64,000 nucleotides of DNA from Clostridiales bacterium FE2011 (GTDB taxonomy: Bacteria; Bacillota; Clostridia; Christensenellales; Aristaeellaceae): the NCBI GenBank assembly GCA_017569305.1, contig CP069418.1:2170001-2234000 (forward strand), written 5' to 3'. The notes below the pieces were generated by a model, which saw only the letters and a program-made list of their open reading frames with translations, made no database searches and had not been told where the DNA came from. Positions 23,797-31,814 of this stretch are shown piece by piece. Both the position numbers and the translations under genes were made by a program. Every line of letters begins with the position of its first letter. Position 1 is the first letter of the stretch.

Positions 23797-24722
23797 AATA
23801 TTACAACGTGAAGAACGGACCGCAGAATGCCTCGGCCATCATCCTGGGCTGCATGCGCATGCCCTCACTGGATACGCAGAAGGCGGCGGACATGATCCGC
23901 ACCGCGGTGGAAGAGGGCGTCAACTTCTTTGACCACGCCACCTGCTACGGCAAGGACGGCGAGGCGGAAAAGCGCTTCGGCGACGCGTTCCCGCTGACCG
24001 GCCTGAAGCGGGAGGACGTATACCTGCAGAGCAAGTGCGGTATCAGCAGGGATCCGAGAGAATTCAACTGGAGCAGGGACTATATCGTGGAAAACGCCGA
24101 GGCGAGCCTGCGCCGGCTGAAGACCGACTACCTGGACGCCCTGCTGCTCCACCGCCCGGACCTGCTGTTTGATCCGGAAGAGGTGGCGGAAGCCTTTGAC
24201 AAGCTGGCGGCAAGCGGCAAGGTGCGGCATTTCGGCGTCAGCAACGTGACGCCCGGACAGCTGGAACTGCTGAAGAAGTATGTGAAACAGCCCCTGGTGT
24301 TCAACCAGCTGCAGTTCTCCCTGGACCAGAGCCAGCTGATTGACGGCGGCTTGTACCTGAACAACCTGACCACCGACCGGTCCATCAGCCGGGATAACGG
24401 CGTACTGGATTACTGCCGCCTGAACGACATTACGATCCAGGCCTGGTCTCCGCTGCAGTTCGGCATGTTCGGCGGCTGCTTCGTGGATCATCCGGACTTC
24501 CCGGAACTGAACAAGGTGCTGGGCGAACTGGGAGAAAAATACGGCGTGACGAAGACCGCCATCGCCATCGCGTGGATCCTGCGCCATCCGGCAAAGATGC
24601 AGGCTATCGCGGGCACCATGAACCCGCAGCACCTGAAGGAAATCTGCGCCGCGGCGAATGTGGAACTGACACACCAGGAATGGTACAAGCTGTATCTGGC
24701 GTCAGGAAAGTTCCTTCCCTGA
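23793..24722 (+). CDS. Aldo/keto reductase
   Basis: A 309-residue NAD(P)H-dependent reductase. The catalytic tetrad is visible as Asp47, Tyr52, Lys81 and His120 (NFFDHATCYG, QSKCGI, LLLHRPD). The C-terminal AIAIAWILRHPAKMQAIAGT segment binds the cofactor phosphate. It resembles YdhF-type reductases. It overlaps the VOC gene (ATGA), so the operon is translationally coupled. Hairpin array A6 begins two bases after its stop codon. Confidence 0.9.
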   Translation: MKYYNVKNGPQNASAIILGCMRMPSLDTQKAADMIRTAVEEGVNFFDHATCYGKDGEAEKRFGDAFPLTGLKREDVYLQSKCGISRDPREFNWSRDYIVENAEASLRRLKTDYLDALLLHRPDLLFDPEEVAEAFDKLAASGKVRHFGVSNVTPGQLELLKKYVKQPLVFNQLQFSLDQSQLIDGGLYLNNLTTDRSISRDNGVLDYCRLNDITIQAWSPLQFGMFGGCFVDHPDFPELNKVLGELGEKYGVTKTAIAIAWILRHPAKMQAIAGTMNPQHLKEICAAANVELTHQEWYKLYLASGKFLP

Positions 24723-24724
24723 CG

Positions 24725-24829
24725 CAATGAAATATCGCTTCGCGATGTGAAATATGGATCTCCGATCCATATGAAATATTTGACTTCGTCAAATGTGAAA
24801 TATTCGTCTTCGACGAATGTGATCATTAG
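24725..24829 (+). repeat. Hairpin array A6
   Basis: ATCGCttcGCGAT, ATGGATCtccGATCCAT, ATTTGACttcGTCAAAT and ATTCGTCttcGACGAAT, joined by GTGAAAT or ATGAAAT, ending GTGATCATTAG. It begins immediately after a stop codon. The conserved AAATCAGC hairpin of other arrays is absent here. Confidence 0.9.
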
Positions 24830-24864
24830 TGTTAAACCTATAGAGTGGCTAATGGAAAATGTGC

Positions 24865-24966
24865 AGCGCGCGGATGCGTGTGACTGCGGGGACTGAACCT
24901 CTGTCACTGTTTTCGAAGAAAATGTGACTGAGGGTCTGTCCCCCTGTAACGCGCTCCGCGCGTTTT
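24865..24966. repeat. Family C palindrome with GC-rich ends
   Basis: Outer arms GCGCGCGG and CCGCGCG enclose GGGGACTGAACCTCTGTCAC and GTGACTGAGGGTCTGTCCCC, nearly the same core as the copy at 8281. GCGCGTTTTACTT at the right end is terminator-like. With A6 it fills the 318-base gap. Confidence 0.75.
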
Positions 24967-24978
24967 ACTTAGCCGATG

Positions 24979-25008
24979 TTGCAGGCACGGTTGATCTCCC
25001 TGTATAAT
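24979..25008 (+). promoter_or_regulatory. Putative promoter of the ACT-domain gene
   Basis: TTGCAG and TATAAT with an 18-base spacer, 32 bases before the ATG. Confidence 0.5.
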
Positions 25009-25040
25009 ACCTTCAATCAAAGAAGGAAGCAGGGAAGAAC

Positions 25041-25409
25041 ATGAAGCTGAAGAAACTGCCATATGCACTGACGGTGTGCAAGGTGGACTCCACGGAGCAT
25101 ATAGACCTGAACGCGGATTTCTATTTTATCGGCAGGACGGATGAGGAGCTGTCCCTGGTGTGCAGGACGGAAAGCACACCGGCAAATACCATCGCCCGGG
25201 AGGATGGATGGCGGGGATTCCGGATTGAAGGGACGCTGGACTTTTCCCTGATCGGTATCCTGGCTCCGATTACCGCCATCCTGGCGGAAAACAAAATCGG
25301 CATCTTCGCCGTATCCACCTACAACACGGACTATGTGCTTGTGAAAGAAGAGAATTATGAAAAAGCCCTGGCTGTGCTCAGCACAGCCGGATATGAAATA
25401 GCGGAATAA
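25041..25409 (+). CDS. ACT-domain protein
   Basis: A 122-residue protein of the ACT/CASTOR-like type. The second half (GFRIEGTLDFSLIGILAPITAILAENKIGIFAVSTYNTDYVLV) has the beta-alpha-beta pattern of an ACT domain that binds amino acids. No enzymatic domain is attached, so it may be a stand-alone sensor. GAAGGAAGCAGGGAAG precedes the start, and a terminator follows directly. Confidence 0.8.
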   Translation: MKLKKLPYALTVCKVDSTEHIDLNADFYFIGRTDEELSLVCRTESTPANTIAREDGWRGFRIEGTLDFSLIGILAPITAILAENKIGIFAVSTYNTDYVLVKEENYEKALAVLSTAGYEIAE

Positions 25410-25412
25410 ACG

Positions 25413-25440
25413 AAAAGGCGGAGAGTATTCTCCGCCTTTT
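25413..25440. terminator. Bidirectional terminator
   Basis: AAAAGGCGGAGA/TCTCCGCCTTTT stem between the ACT gene and the convergent YczE-like gene. Confidence 0.85.
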
Positions 25441-25450
25441 CTCTTTGCCG

Positions 25451-26089
25451 TCAGGCTTTTTTGCAATATTTGTTATATGTTTTATTGTAAAATTTGATAA
25501 TATTCCCAATCAGCAATGCCGCGATGATGCTGCCCTCCCGGACGCCGGCGAACTTGCCGAGGAAGACCAGGGAGATGATCCCGGAGACCACGATATAGAA
25601 CACGTCAAAGAAGATCTTTATATTCTCGTAGCGCTTGCCGGTGACCTGGCTGATGGCCCGGTTCATGGCTTCTCCGGCCAGCATGGCCACGCCGCCCTTG
25701 TACTGGATCCAGATGCCCAGGCCCAGGATCACGCAGCCGACCAGCATCAGGGCAAACCGGGCGGGATAGGAAACCGGGTTCAGCCCCTGCAGCAGGCCGC
25801 AGCAGAAGTCGGTCAGGGAACCGTAGACAAACGCGACAATAACCTGCACCAGAATCTCAAAGGGCTTGCACTTCTTCCGGAGCAGGAGCACCTGCACCAG
25901 GATCTGGATCAGGCTCATGATGATCATCCACCAGCCGAAAGAGAGAGACGGAATGACCAGCGATACGGTATAGGGCACGGAGGCCACCGGCGAGGTGCCG
26001 AGCCCGGCCTTGGTGGAAAACGCGACTCCCAGGGCGGCGATGAACAGGCCGATCAGGAAGATACTGTACTGCTTCAGTTGCTTCGTCAT
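25451..26089 (-). CDS. YczE/YitT-like membrane protein
   Basis: A 212-residue protein with five to six hydrophobic spans. The start (LFIAALGVAFSTKAGLGTSPVASVPY) and the EAMNRAISQVTGK loop are typical of the YczE/YyaS family (DUF6198). Function is not known. It lies 22 bases downstream of the methyltransferase gene on the same strand, so the two are probably one operon. Confidence 0.75.
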   Translation of the reverse strand: MTKQLKQYSIFLIGLFIAALGVAFSTKAGLGTSPVASVPYTVSLVIPSLSFGWWMIIMSLIQILVQVLLLRKKCKPFEILVQVIVAFVYGSLTDFCCGLLQGLNPVSYPARFALMLVGCVILGLGIWIQYKGGVAMLAGEAMNRAISQVTGKRYENIKIFFDVFYIVVSGIISLVFLGKFAGVREGSIIAALLIGNIIKFYNKTYNKYCKKA

Positions 26090-26111
26090 AGTCGTTCCCT
26101 TTGTCGTAATC

Positions 26112-26966
26112 TCATTTTACTCCGCGGACGATCATGGTGATGGACACGGAGGTGTCCCACTGGCGGATGCCTTCCCGGTAGAGGCGGAGACGTTCGTCAT
26201 ATTTGGCGTTGATGGCGGCAATGGCTTCCTTGTCGTTTTCCGCGTGGGTGGAGGCGATGGCCTCCAGGTCATTCTGGCGCTGAGCCTCGATCATCCGCTC
26301 TGCCATCTCAGCGGGATATTTCGGAGCATCCGGCGTGAGATCAATGACCGCGTATCCGGTGGAGACATTGCGGAAGCCGTTCTGTTCCGCAGAGGCGGGG
26401 ATACCGGCTTCAGACATGGGGTACTTGCAGACGCCGTACTTTTCCCGGGGATCCTCGTCTTCCGGCAGGCTGTTCCAGAAGGCTTCCTCAGCAGCAGTGA
26501 TCTCCAGGCAGGGAGCGGTGCTGTGCAGGCCTTTCCGGGCGGAGAGGCACAGGCAGACGCCGCCGGGCTTCAGGACCCGCCGCTGTTCTCCCCAGAAAGC
26601 GGAGGGCTCCACGTGCTCCTGCACGGTATTGGAGATGGTAACGTCAAAGGTATTGTCATCAAAGGGGAGAACGGTGGCGTCGCCTTCCAGGAATTCAACC
26701 CCGGGGTTGTTTTCCCGGCCGAAGGCCACGAACTGACTGTCCCGGTCCATGGCAGTGATCTTCGCGTTGGGATACCATCTGTGCAGGGCGGCAGCGAGGG
26801 CTCCGGGGCCGCAACCGATTTCCAGGATCTTCAGGTCCGCATGCCGGTCCAGCCCGAAGGCCTTCTGATACTGGTCGAAGAACATGTCGTCGAATCTCAG
26901 CTGGCGGCTCAGGTACAGCGTCATCACGCCCTGGATGTTGTCAGACCAGATATTGTTGGTGCTCAC
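26112..26966 (-). CDS. SAM-dependent methyltransferase
   Basis: A 284-residue class I methyltransferase. Motif I is LEIGCGPGALAAAL, then AMDRDSQF and the motif II/III region DNTFDVTISNTVQEHVEP and RVLKPGGV. The start is taken as the GTG at 26966, with AAAGGAGATGAGCC before it. An ATG at 27014 is in frame but lacks a site. The substrate is unknown; the C-terminal helical extension (about residues 195-270) may be the substrate cap. Confidence 0.8.
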   Translation of the reverse strand: MSTNNIWSDNIQGVMTLYLSRQLRFDDMFFDQYQKAFGLDRHADLKILEIGCGPGALAAALHRWYPNAKITAMDRDSQFVAFGRENNPGVEFLEGDATVLPFDDNTFDVTISNTVQEHVEPSAFWGEQRRVLKPGGVCLCLSARKGLHSTAPCLEITAAEEAFWNSLPEDEDPREKYGVCKYPMSEAGIPASAEQNGFRNVSTGYAVIDLTPDAPKYPAEMAERMIEAQRQNDLEAIASTHAENDKEAIAAINAKYDERLRLYREGIRQWDTSVSITMIVRGVK

Positions 26967-27088
26967 GGATGGCTCATCTCCTTTGGTTTTAGACTTGAAA
27001 AATGTGGACTCCATGATATCACGAAATGTGGCGGAGGGAAAGGAGTAATGCTATAATGTCAAAAGAATTGTATGCGGGAGAGGATAGC

Positions 27089-27658
27089 ATGCTTTGGGAT
27101 TTATTCCTGACCTTTTTCAGGATCGGGGCGTTCACCTTCGGCGGAGGGTACGCGATGATCTCCGTCATCGAGAACATCTGCGTGGAAAAGAAACACTGGA
27201 TCACCCATGAGGACCTGGTGAACGTGACCGTCATTGCGGAAAGCACGCCGGGCCCGGTGGCCATCAACTGTGCCACGTTTGTGGGCTTCAAGCAGAAGGG
27301 CATCTGGGGTTCCATCGCGGCCACGCTGGGTGTGGTGCTGCCGTCCTTCATTATCATCTGGGCCATTTCCATGTTCCTGGACCGGTTTCTGGAGATTGCC
27401 TGGGTGGCCAGCGCCTTCCGGGGCATCCGGGTGGCGGTGGGTCTGCTGATCCTGGACGTGGGTATCCGGATGGCAAAGAAGATGCCGAAAGAGCCCATCC
27501 GGATTATCCTGCTGGTCGCGGCCCTGATATTGACAGTGCTGATCAGCGTCTTCTCCTGGAAGATCTCCACGATTACGCTGCTGCTGGCAGCCGCAGCCAT
27601 CAGTGTGGCTGTGTTCTTTGTCCAGGACCGCAAGGGAAAGGACGGTGAGCAGGCATGA
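27089..27658 (+). CDS. Chromate-transporter (CHR) half protein, N-type
   Basis: A 189-residue membrane protein, one half of a split CHR-family transporter. FRIGAFTFGGGYAMI and ESTPGPVAINCATFVGF are the family signatures. Short-chain CHR proteins work as pairs, and the partner starts within the last codons. Members export chromate in some bacteria; in gut anaerobes the true substrate is unknown. The ATG at 27089 has GGGAGAGG ahead. An ATG at 27056, with AAAGGAG at a longer distance, is possible. Confidence 0.85.
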   Translation: MLWDLFLTFFRIGAFTFGGGYAMISVIENICVEKKHWITHEDLVNVTVIAESTPGPVAINCATFVGFKQKGIWGSIAATLGVVLPSFIIIWAISMFLDRFLEIAWVASAFRGIRVAVGLLILDVGIRMAKKMPKEPIRIILLVAALILTVLISVFSWKISTITLLLAAAAISVAVFFVQDRKGKDGEQA

Positions 27659-28218
27659 TTTATCTGGAACTGCTGATCGGCTTCCTGAAGGTGGGCCTGT
27701 TCTCCTTCGGCGGCGCCTATGCCGCGATTCCGCTGATCCGTGAAGTGGTACTGTCCTACGGCTGGGTGACGGAGGAAATGCTGACGGACATGATCGCTGT
27801 CAGCGAGAGTACCCCCGGCCCGATCATGGTCAACCTGGCGACCTATGTGGGCACCAGCCAGGCGGGAATTCCCGGCGCGATTATCGCCACGCTGGCATCC
27901 ATCCTGCCCGCCTTTGTGCTCATCCTGCTGATCATGGAAGTCATGAAGCATACGCTGAACAACAAGTATGCCCAGGCTGTGATGCGGGGCCTGCAGAGCT
28001 GCGTCATCGGCGTGATCACGGCGGTGGGCATCCATATGCTGTATAAGAACGCGATCCTGCCCCTGACCGGTGCGGAAGCAGACTGGCGTCCCCTGGCCCT
28101 GGCCGTTGTCCTGGCGGTGATCTACTTCGGCTCCAGGAAGATCAAGAAACTCAAAAAGGGAATATCGCCAATACTGCTGATAGGAATATCAGCGGTATTG
28201 GGAATCATTATCTTCTGA
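27655..28218 (+). CDS. Chromate-transporter (CHR) half protein, C-type
   Basis: A 187-residue partner of the previous gene, overlapping it by four bases (ATGA). FLKVGLFSFGGAYAAIPLI and SESTPGPIMVNLATYVGT repeat the family signatures. About five to six membrane spans. The pair would form one heterodimeric transporter. Confidence 0.85.
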   Translation: MIYLELLIGFLKVGLFSFGGAYAAIPLIREVVLSYGWVTEEMLTDMIAVSESTPGPIMVNLATYVGTSQAGIPGAIIATLASILPAFVLILLIMEVMKHTLNNKYAQAVMRGLQSCVIGVITAVGIHMLYKNAILPLTGAEADWRPLALAVVLAVIYFGSRKIKKLKKGISPILLIGISAVLGIIIF

Positions 28219-28230
28219 AGATAATGATTC

Positions 28231-28489
28231 AAATGAAAACTGAAAACTTTGCGATCGCCGTATTCCATTTCTACAACGCCTCCGGCTTGCAGAAATGGAC
28301 GGCTGTAGCATGGCAGTTGTTACCCAAATCAAAGATTTGGACAACTGCTCAATAACTTAAAACTTAAAAATGGTGGAAAAAACTGCTTCCGGAAAAAACC
28401 GGAAGCAGTTTTCTTTGATCTGATTTCTCAATTGTGGGTTAAACAAAATTATTTTTCAGTTTTAAGTCTTAAGTTTTCAGTATTCATTA
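28231..28489. repeat. Heptamer arrays, ACTTAAA/TTTTAAG variant (family B)
   Basis: A short AATGAAA/ACTGAAA array at 28231-28250, then ACTTAAA units at 28353-28373, and an inverted array of TTTTCAG/TTTTAAG/TCTTAAG units at 28453-28489. The last two bracket a terminator. The same variant brackets the gene at 40942. Confidence 0.8.
28377..28413. terminator. Bidirectional terminator
   Basis: AACTGCTTCCGG/CCGGAAGCAGTT stem, A-tract on the left, TTCTTT on the right, between the CHR operon and the convergent deacetylase gene. Confidence 0.85.
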
Positions 28490-28496
28490 AAGCCAT

Positions 28497-29123
28497 TTAT
28501 GGCTTATCAACCGTCTGGTAGACGTTTGAGTAGAGTCTTCCATGCACGGGCGTGACGCCGGCTTCGGCGAAAAGCTGGGCGCAGGTGACGAAGCGGTAGC
28601 CCCGCTTTTTCAGTTCCGGTACGATGGTCTTCAGCGCTTCCACGGTGTTGACGTTCCACTGCATATCATGGAGGAGAACGATCTGGCCGTCCTCGGCGTT
28701 GGTCAGCACCCGCTCGGCCCGCTCTTCAGCGGAGACGGTGGGCACCCAGTCCTCGCAGCCGGCGCCGCAGATGAAGGTGTAGTCGATGTTGTCATACATG
28801 GTCTGGTTCACGGCGATGAAGGGCGGACGGAAGAACTGGGGCTCCCGGCCGGTAATGGCCACGATTTGCTCCGTGCAGGCTTTTACTTCAGCGCGGATTT
28901 CCTCAGCGGTCATCTTATCCATGAAGCCGTGGGTGAGGGAATGGTTTTCAATATCGCAGCCCTGGGCAACGGCCCGGCGGACCATTTCCGCCGATTCGGG
29001 CGTGATGTTCTGCGCGATGAGGAAGAAGGTGCCGACGGCGTCGTATTCCTTCAGGATATCCAGAACCAGGGGCGTGATAACGGTATTCGGGCCGTCGTCA
29101 AACGTCAGGGCAATGTTCGGCAT
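28497..29123 (-). CDS. Polysaccharide deacetylase (NodB type)
   Basis: A 208-residue NodB-homology protein without a signal peptide. MPNIALTFDDGPNT carries the first metal/catalytic Asp pair, ENHSLTHGF the two metal histidines, and FFRPPF the RPP loop. IVLLHDMQWN supplies the final His. It would remove acetyl groups from GlcNAc or chitooligosaccharide-type substrates; the missing export signal suggests a cytoplasmic or non-classical substrate. The start at 29123 follows CGGAGGTTTCT; the longer frame runs into a heptamer array. Confidence 0.9.
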   Translation of the reverse strand: MPNIALTFDDGPNTVITPLVLDILKEYDAVGTFFLIAQNITPESAEMVRRAVAQGCDIENHSLTHGFMDKMTAEEIRAEVKACTEQIVAITGREPQFFRPPFIAVNQTMYDNIDYTFICGAGCEDWVPTVSAEERAERVLTNAEDGQIVLLHDMQWNVNTVEALKTIVPELKKRGYRFVTCAQLFAEAGVTPVHGRLYSNVYQTVDKP

Positions 29124-29143
29124 AGAAACCTCCGGGGGAATAT

Positions 29144-29173
29144 GCAATGAAGAATGAAAAATGAAGAATGATG
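29144..29173. repeat. Heptamer array, AATGAAG variant (family B)
   Basis: Four units: AATGAAG, AATGAAA, AATGAAG, AATGATG. It stands 20 bases upstream of the deacetylase start. Confidence 0.7.
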
Positions 29174-29321
29174 TAGTGTCAGAGCTTTTGTCCGTACAAG
29201 TTATTGTATGCAGAAGAGAGGAGCCTGTCAATCCTTCATCGCACTGAATGAGTAAAGGGAAGAAAAACGTGCCGGAAAGCGTAAAATATAATGAATCATG
29301 GAAGCAGAACGGGAGGAGAAA

Positions 29322-29756
29322 ATGAAAACTGATAAAGACTTCAGGCGGGGTGTGATTGTCTTATTGATTATCGCGATCCTGGTTCTTGTCCGGGGTTATT
29401 ATCGGACAAAACTGGACTGGCTTCAGATGCCGGAAGGGGCAACGGGTTTCCTGGGAACGAGGATCGTGGCTAACGATATCTGCTGGAATCATTGCGTTGT
29501 GGAGAAAGTGGTCCGCTATGAACAGGGACTGGACGAATTCCGGGAATACCTGAAAGAGCACAATTCACATGAGCAGCTGGAGGGTGTGAATGTCTGCCCT
29601 TTTGACGTGCTGGATGATATGGGTCACTATTGCTATGATAATCTGAAAGAACCTAAGGCCAGTGAAGTCCGGGAAGACGGTGTTGAGAAATACATTATCA
29701 TGGAATACTGGGTATACGGCGCCAGGGGGAAAAGCCAGTGGCGTCTTGTGGATTGA
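29322..29756 (+). CDS. Membrane-anchored protein, unknown
   Basis: A 144-residue protein with one N-terminal span (residues 10-27) followed by an extracytoplasmic domain containing three Cys (ICWNHC and GHYCY regions). No family recognised. The ATG at 29322 has GGGAGGAGAAA directly before it; an ATG eight codons earlier lacks a site. It is read alone. Confidence 0.6.
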   Translation: MKTDKDFRRGVIVLLIIAILVLVRGYYRTKLDWLQMPEGATGFLGTRIVANDICWNHCVVEKVVRYEQGLDEFREYLKEHNSHEQLEGVNVCPFDVLDDMGHYCYDNLKEPKASEVREDGVEKYIIMEYWVYGARGKSQWRLVD

Positions 29757-29773
29757 TGAAAAGTACAATAAAT

Positions 29774-29827
29774 CAATGAAATATCGATTCGCGATGTGAA
29801 ATGTTTTCCTTCGGAAAACGTGATAAC
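29774..29827 (+). repeat. Hairpin array A7 (short, two hairpins)
   Basis: ATCGattCGCGAT and GTTTTCCttcGGAAAAC joined by GTGAAAT, ending GTGATAAC. It is the smallest of the arrays and looks like a version cut down to its first two hairpins and the closing motif. Confidence 0.8.
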
Positions 29828-29962
29828 GGCCTTGTTTCCTGCTGACATGTAAACCAAAAGAACACCAAAAAACTTGCAGAGTGATTGAGAATAAAGGTAT
29901 AATAATTTGTTATGAAGTGCTATATGCCTGGATATATATCAGGCAACGGCATTGAGTACATT

Positions 29963-29997
29963 TAATTCTGAATTCTGAATTCTTAATTCTGAATTGA
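29963..29997. repeat. Heptamer array, AATTCTG variant (family B)
   Basis: Units of AATTCTG with one AATTCTT, directly upstream of the serine acetyltransferase gene. Same variant as at 21313. Confidence 0.8.
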
Positions 29998-30012
29998 TTT
30001 AGGGGGATTGGC

Positions 30013-30867
30013 ATGAAAGAGCATATCAAGTCAACGGTCAAAGCTCTGGCACAGGTGAAAATGGAAAAGGCCCGCTGTGCTGATCATGCCTGTCCGCCGC
30101 CGGACCGGCTGGAAATTGTGAAGGTGCTTCACGAGCTGCAGTCCCTGCTGTTCCCCATGGCCTTCCGCCGGGATTATCCGGACATGGCGGAGGAAACGCT
30201 GCTGATCCGTGCCCTGTACCGGCTGCGGGACCAGCTGGTTGCGGCCATGCGGTTCCAGGACCTCCAGGGTGAGGATCCGGTGAAGGCTGCCGACGCGATC
30301 TGCACCGGCTTTGCCGAGCGGCTGCCGGAGATCAAGCGCCTGCTCCTGCTGGATGTGGAAGCCCTGTACGAGGGCGACCCCGCCGCGGTCTGCAGGGAAG
30401 AGGTTATGATCACCTATCCCGGCTTCCGGGCCATCTGCATCTTCCGCATTGCCCATGAGTTGTATGTGCTCAAGGCGCCGCTGATTCCCCGGATCATGAC
30501 GGAATACGCCCATGAGAAGACCGGTATTGATATCCACCCGGGCGCCACGGTCGGCGAGTACTTCTTCATCGACCACGGCACCGGTATTGTCATCGGTGAA
30601 ACCACGGTGATCGGCAACCACGTGAAGCTGTACCAGGGCGTAACCCTGGGCGCGAAGAGCTTCGAGCTGGATGAGAACGGGAACCCCGTGAAGAACATCA
30701 AGCGGCACCCGAACATCGGCAACCACGTGGTGATTTACGCCAACGCCACCATCCTCGGCGGAGACACCTATATCGGGGATAACAGCGTGATCGGCGGTAA
30801 CACCTGGCTGACCAGGTCTGTGGAGGCCGGCAGCGTCGTAACCTACAAGGGGGATAACAAGGAATGA
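30013..30867 (+). CDS. cysE: Serine O-acetyltransferase
   Basis: A 284-residue left-handed beta-helix acetyltransferase. An N-terminal helical domain (about residues 1-150) precedes hexapeptide repeats from IDIHPGATVGEYFFIDHGTG through ILGGDTYIGDNSVIGGNTWL. His in DHGTG and in the HPN loop are the usual catalytic residues. It makes O-acetylserine for cysteine synthesis. The type is the longer EpsC/SrpH-like form. AGGGGGATTGGC precedes the ATG. It overlaps the next gene by four bases, an odd partner (deacetylase). metY is in the same window at 51815. Confidence 0.9.
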   Translation: MKEHIKSTVKALAQVKMEKARCADHACPPPDRLEIVKVLHELQSLLFPMAFRRDYPDMAEETLLIRALYRLRDQLVAAMRFQDLQGEDPVKAADAICTGFAERLPEIKRLLLLDVEALYEGDPAAVCREEVMITYPGFRAICIFRIAHELYVLKAPLIPRIMTEYAHEKTGIDIHPGATVGEYFFIDHGTGIVIGETTVIGNHVKLYQGVTLGAKSFELDENGNPVKNIKRHPNIGNHVVIYANATILGGDTYIGDNSVIGGNTWLTRSVEAGSVVTYKGDNKE

Positions 30868-31637
30868 GCGGATGGCTGAAGAAAGGCCTGGCGCTGCTTC
30901 TGTGCCTGTGCGCGATCGCGGGATATGCCTGCGCGGAAAGCAATGAGGAGCTCCTGCAGGAATTTGTCCTCAATCACGGAGACAGGAGCATTAAAAAGGT
31001 TGCCATCACGGTGGATGACTGCTACAAGAGCGCTACGGAATGGATTAAGCGGGACGTGGAACTGTGCAAGGAACAGGGCATCGTCATGACGTTCTTCCCG
31101 CTGGTTTATACAGGATGCCTGGAGGAAAAATACCGGGAGATGTGGCAGAGCGTGCTGGACGCGGGCTGTGAAATCGGAACGCATACCAACCGGCATTTGC
31201 AGCTGGGAGGCCGGGACAATCAGTCCATCTACGGTGCCCTGGGACGCTGGCAGGAAGCGCTGGACAAAACCCTGGGGTATCACTATGCAACCCGCTGGCT
31301 GCGTCCGCCCTATGGAAGCATTGAGGATCTCAAGAGCCACAGCAACGGAAACAGCCGGGTTATCAACGCGGTGAAAAGATACGGATATGATCATGTGGTC
31401 CGCTGGGATATCAGCGAAACCAAGGACCTGAACAAAGCGCTGGACAAGATCCAGAACGGCAGCATCCTGCTCTTCCATTCGAAGAAAAAGGATACCCTGT
31501 TCATGGAAAAACTGATTCCGGAGCTGAAAGAACGGGGCTTTGAAATGGTCACCGTGAGCGAGCTGTTCGGTTTTGACCCGCCGGAAACGAGTGACGAACT
31601 GTACGTTTTCGATAAGGAACAGTTCAAAGATAAATGA
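30864..31637 (+). CDS. Exported polysaccharide deacetylase (NodB type)
   Basis: A 257-residue protein with a signal peptide (cut near ACA-ES, residue 24). The NodB motifs are altered: KVAITVDDCYK instead of TFDDGP, then GTHTNRHLQL with both metal His, and WLRPPYGS. The final motif is SILLFHSKKKDT. Replacement of Gly by Cys after DD is unusual but leaves the Asp residues. It probably acts on peptidoglycan or other cell-wall glycans. The start overlaps the cysE stop (ATGA), so it is translated from the same mRNA. Its TGA stop overlaps the first base of a heptamer array. Confidence 0.8.
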   Translation: MSGWLKKGLALLLCLCAIAGYACAESNEELLQEFVLNHGDRSIKKVAITVDDCYKSATEWIKRDVELCKEQGIVMTFFPLVYTGCLEEKYREMWQSVLDAGCEIGTHTNRHLQLGGRDNQSIYGALGRWQEALDKTLGYHYATRWLRPPYGSIEDLKSHSNGNSRVINAVKRYGYDHVVRWDISETKDLNKALDKIQNGSILLFHSKKKDTLFMEKLIPELKERGFEMVTVSELFGFDPPETSDELYVFDKEQFKDK

Positions 31638-31789
31638 ATTCACAATTCATAATTCATAATTCACAATTATGATTTGTGTCTCCACTTAAGTAAAATAGGT
31701 TAAGTGGATGTGTTATTCTGTTTTGCTCAGGATGACGGTTGTTTTCAGTAACTCTCATTATGAATTATGAATTGTGAATTATGAATTAA
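31636..31789. repeat. Heptamer arrays in inverted pair (family B)
   Basis: AATTCAC/AATTCAT units at 31636-31671 and the inverted AATTATG/AATTGTG units at 31756-31789. The spacer of about 85 bases contains an imperfect CCACTTAAG...TTAAGTGG inverted repeat. Confidence 0.9.
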
Positions 31790-31814
31790 AATCCATAACA
31801 GGGGATAGAATCAA

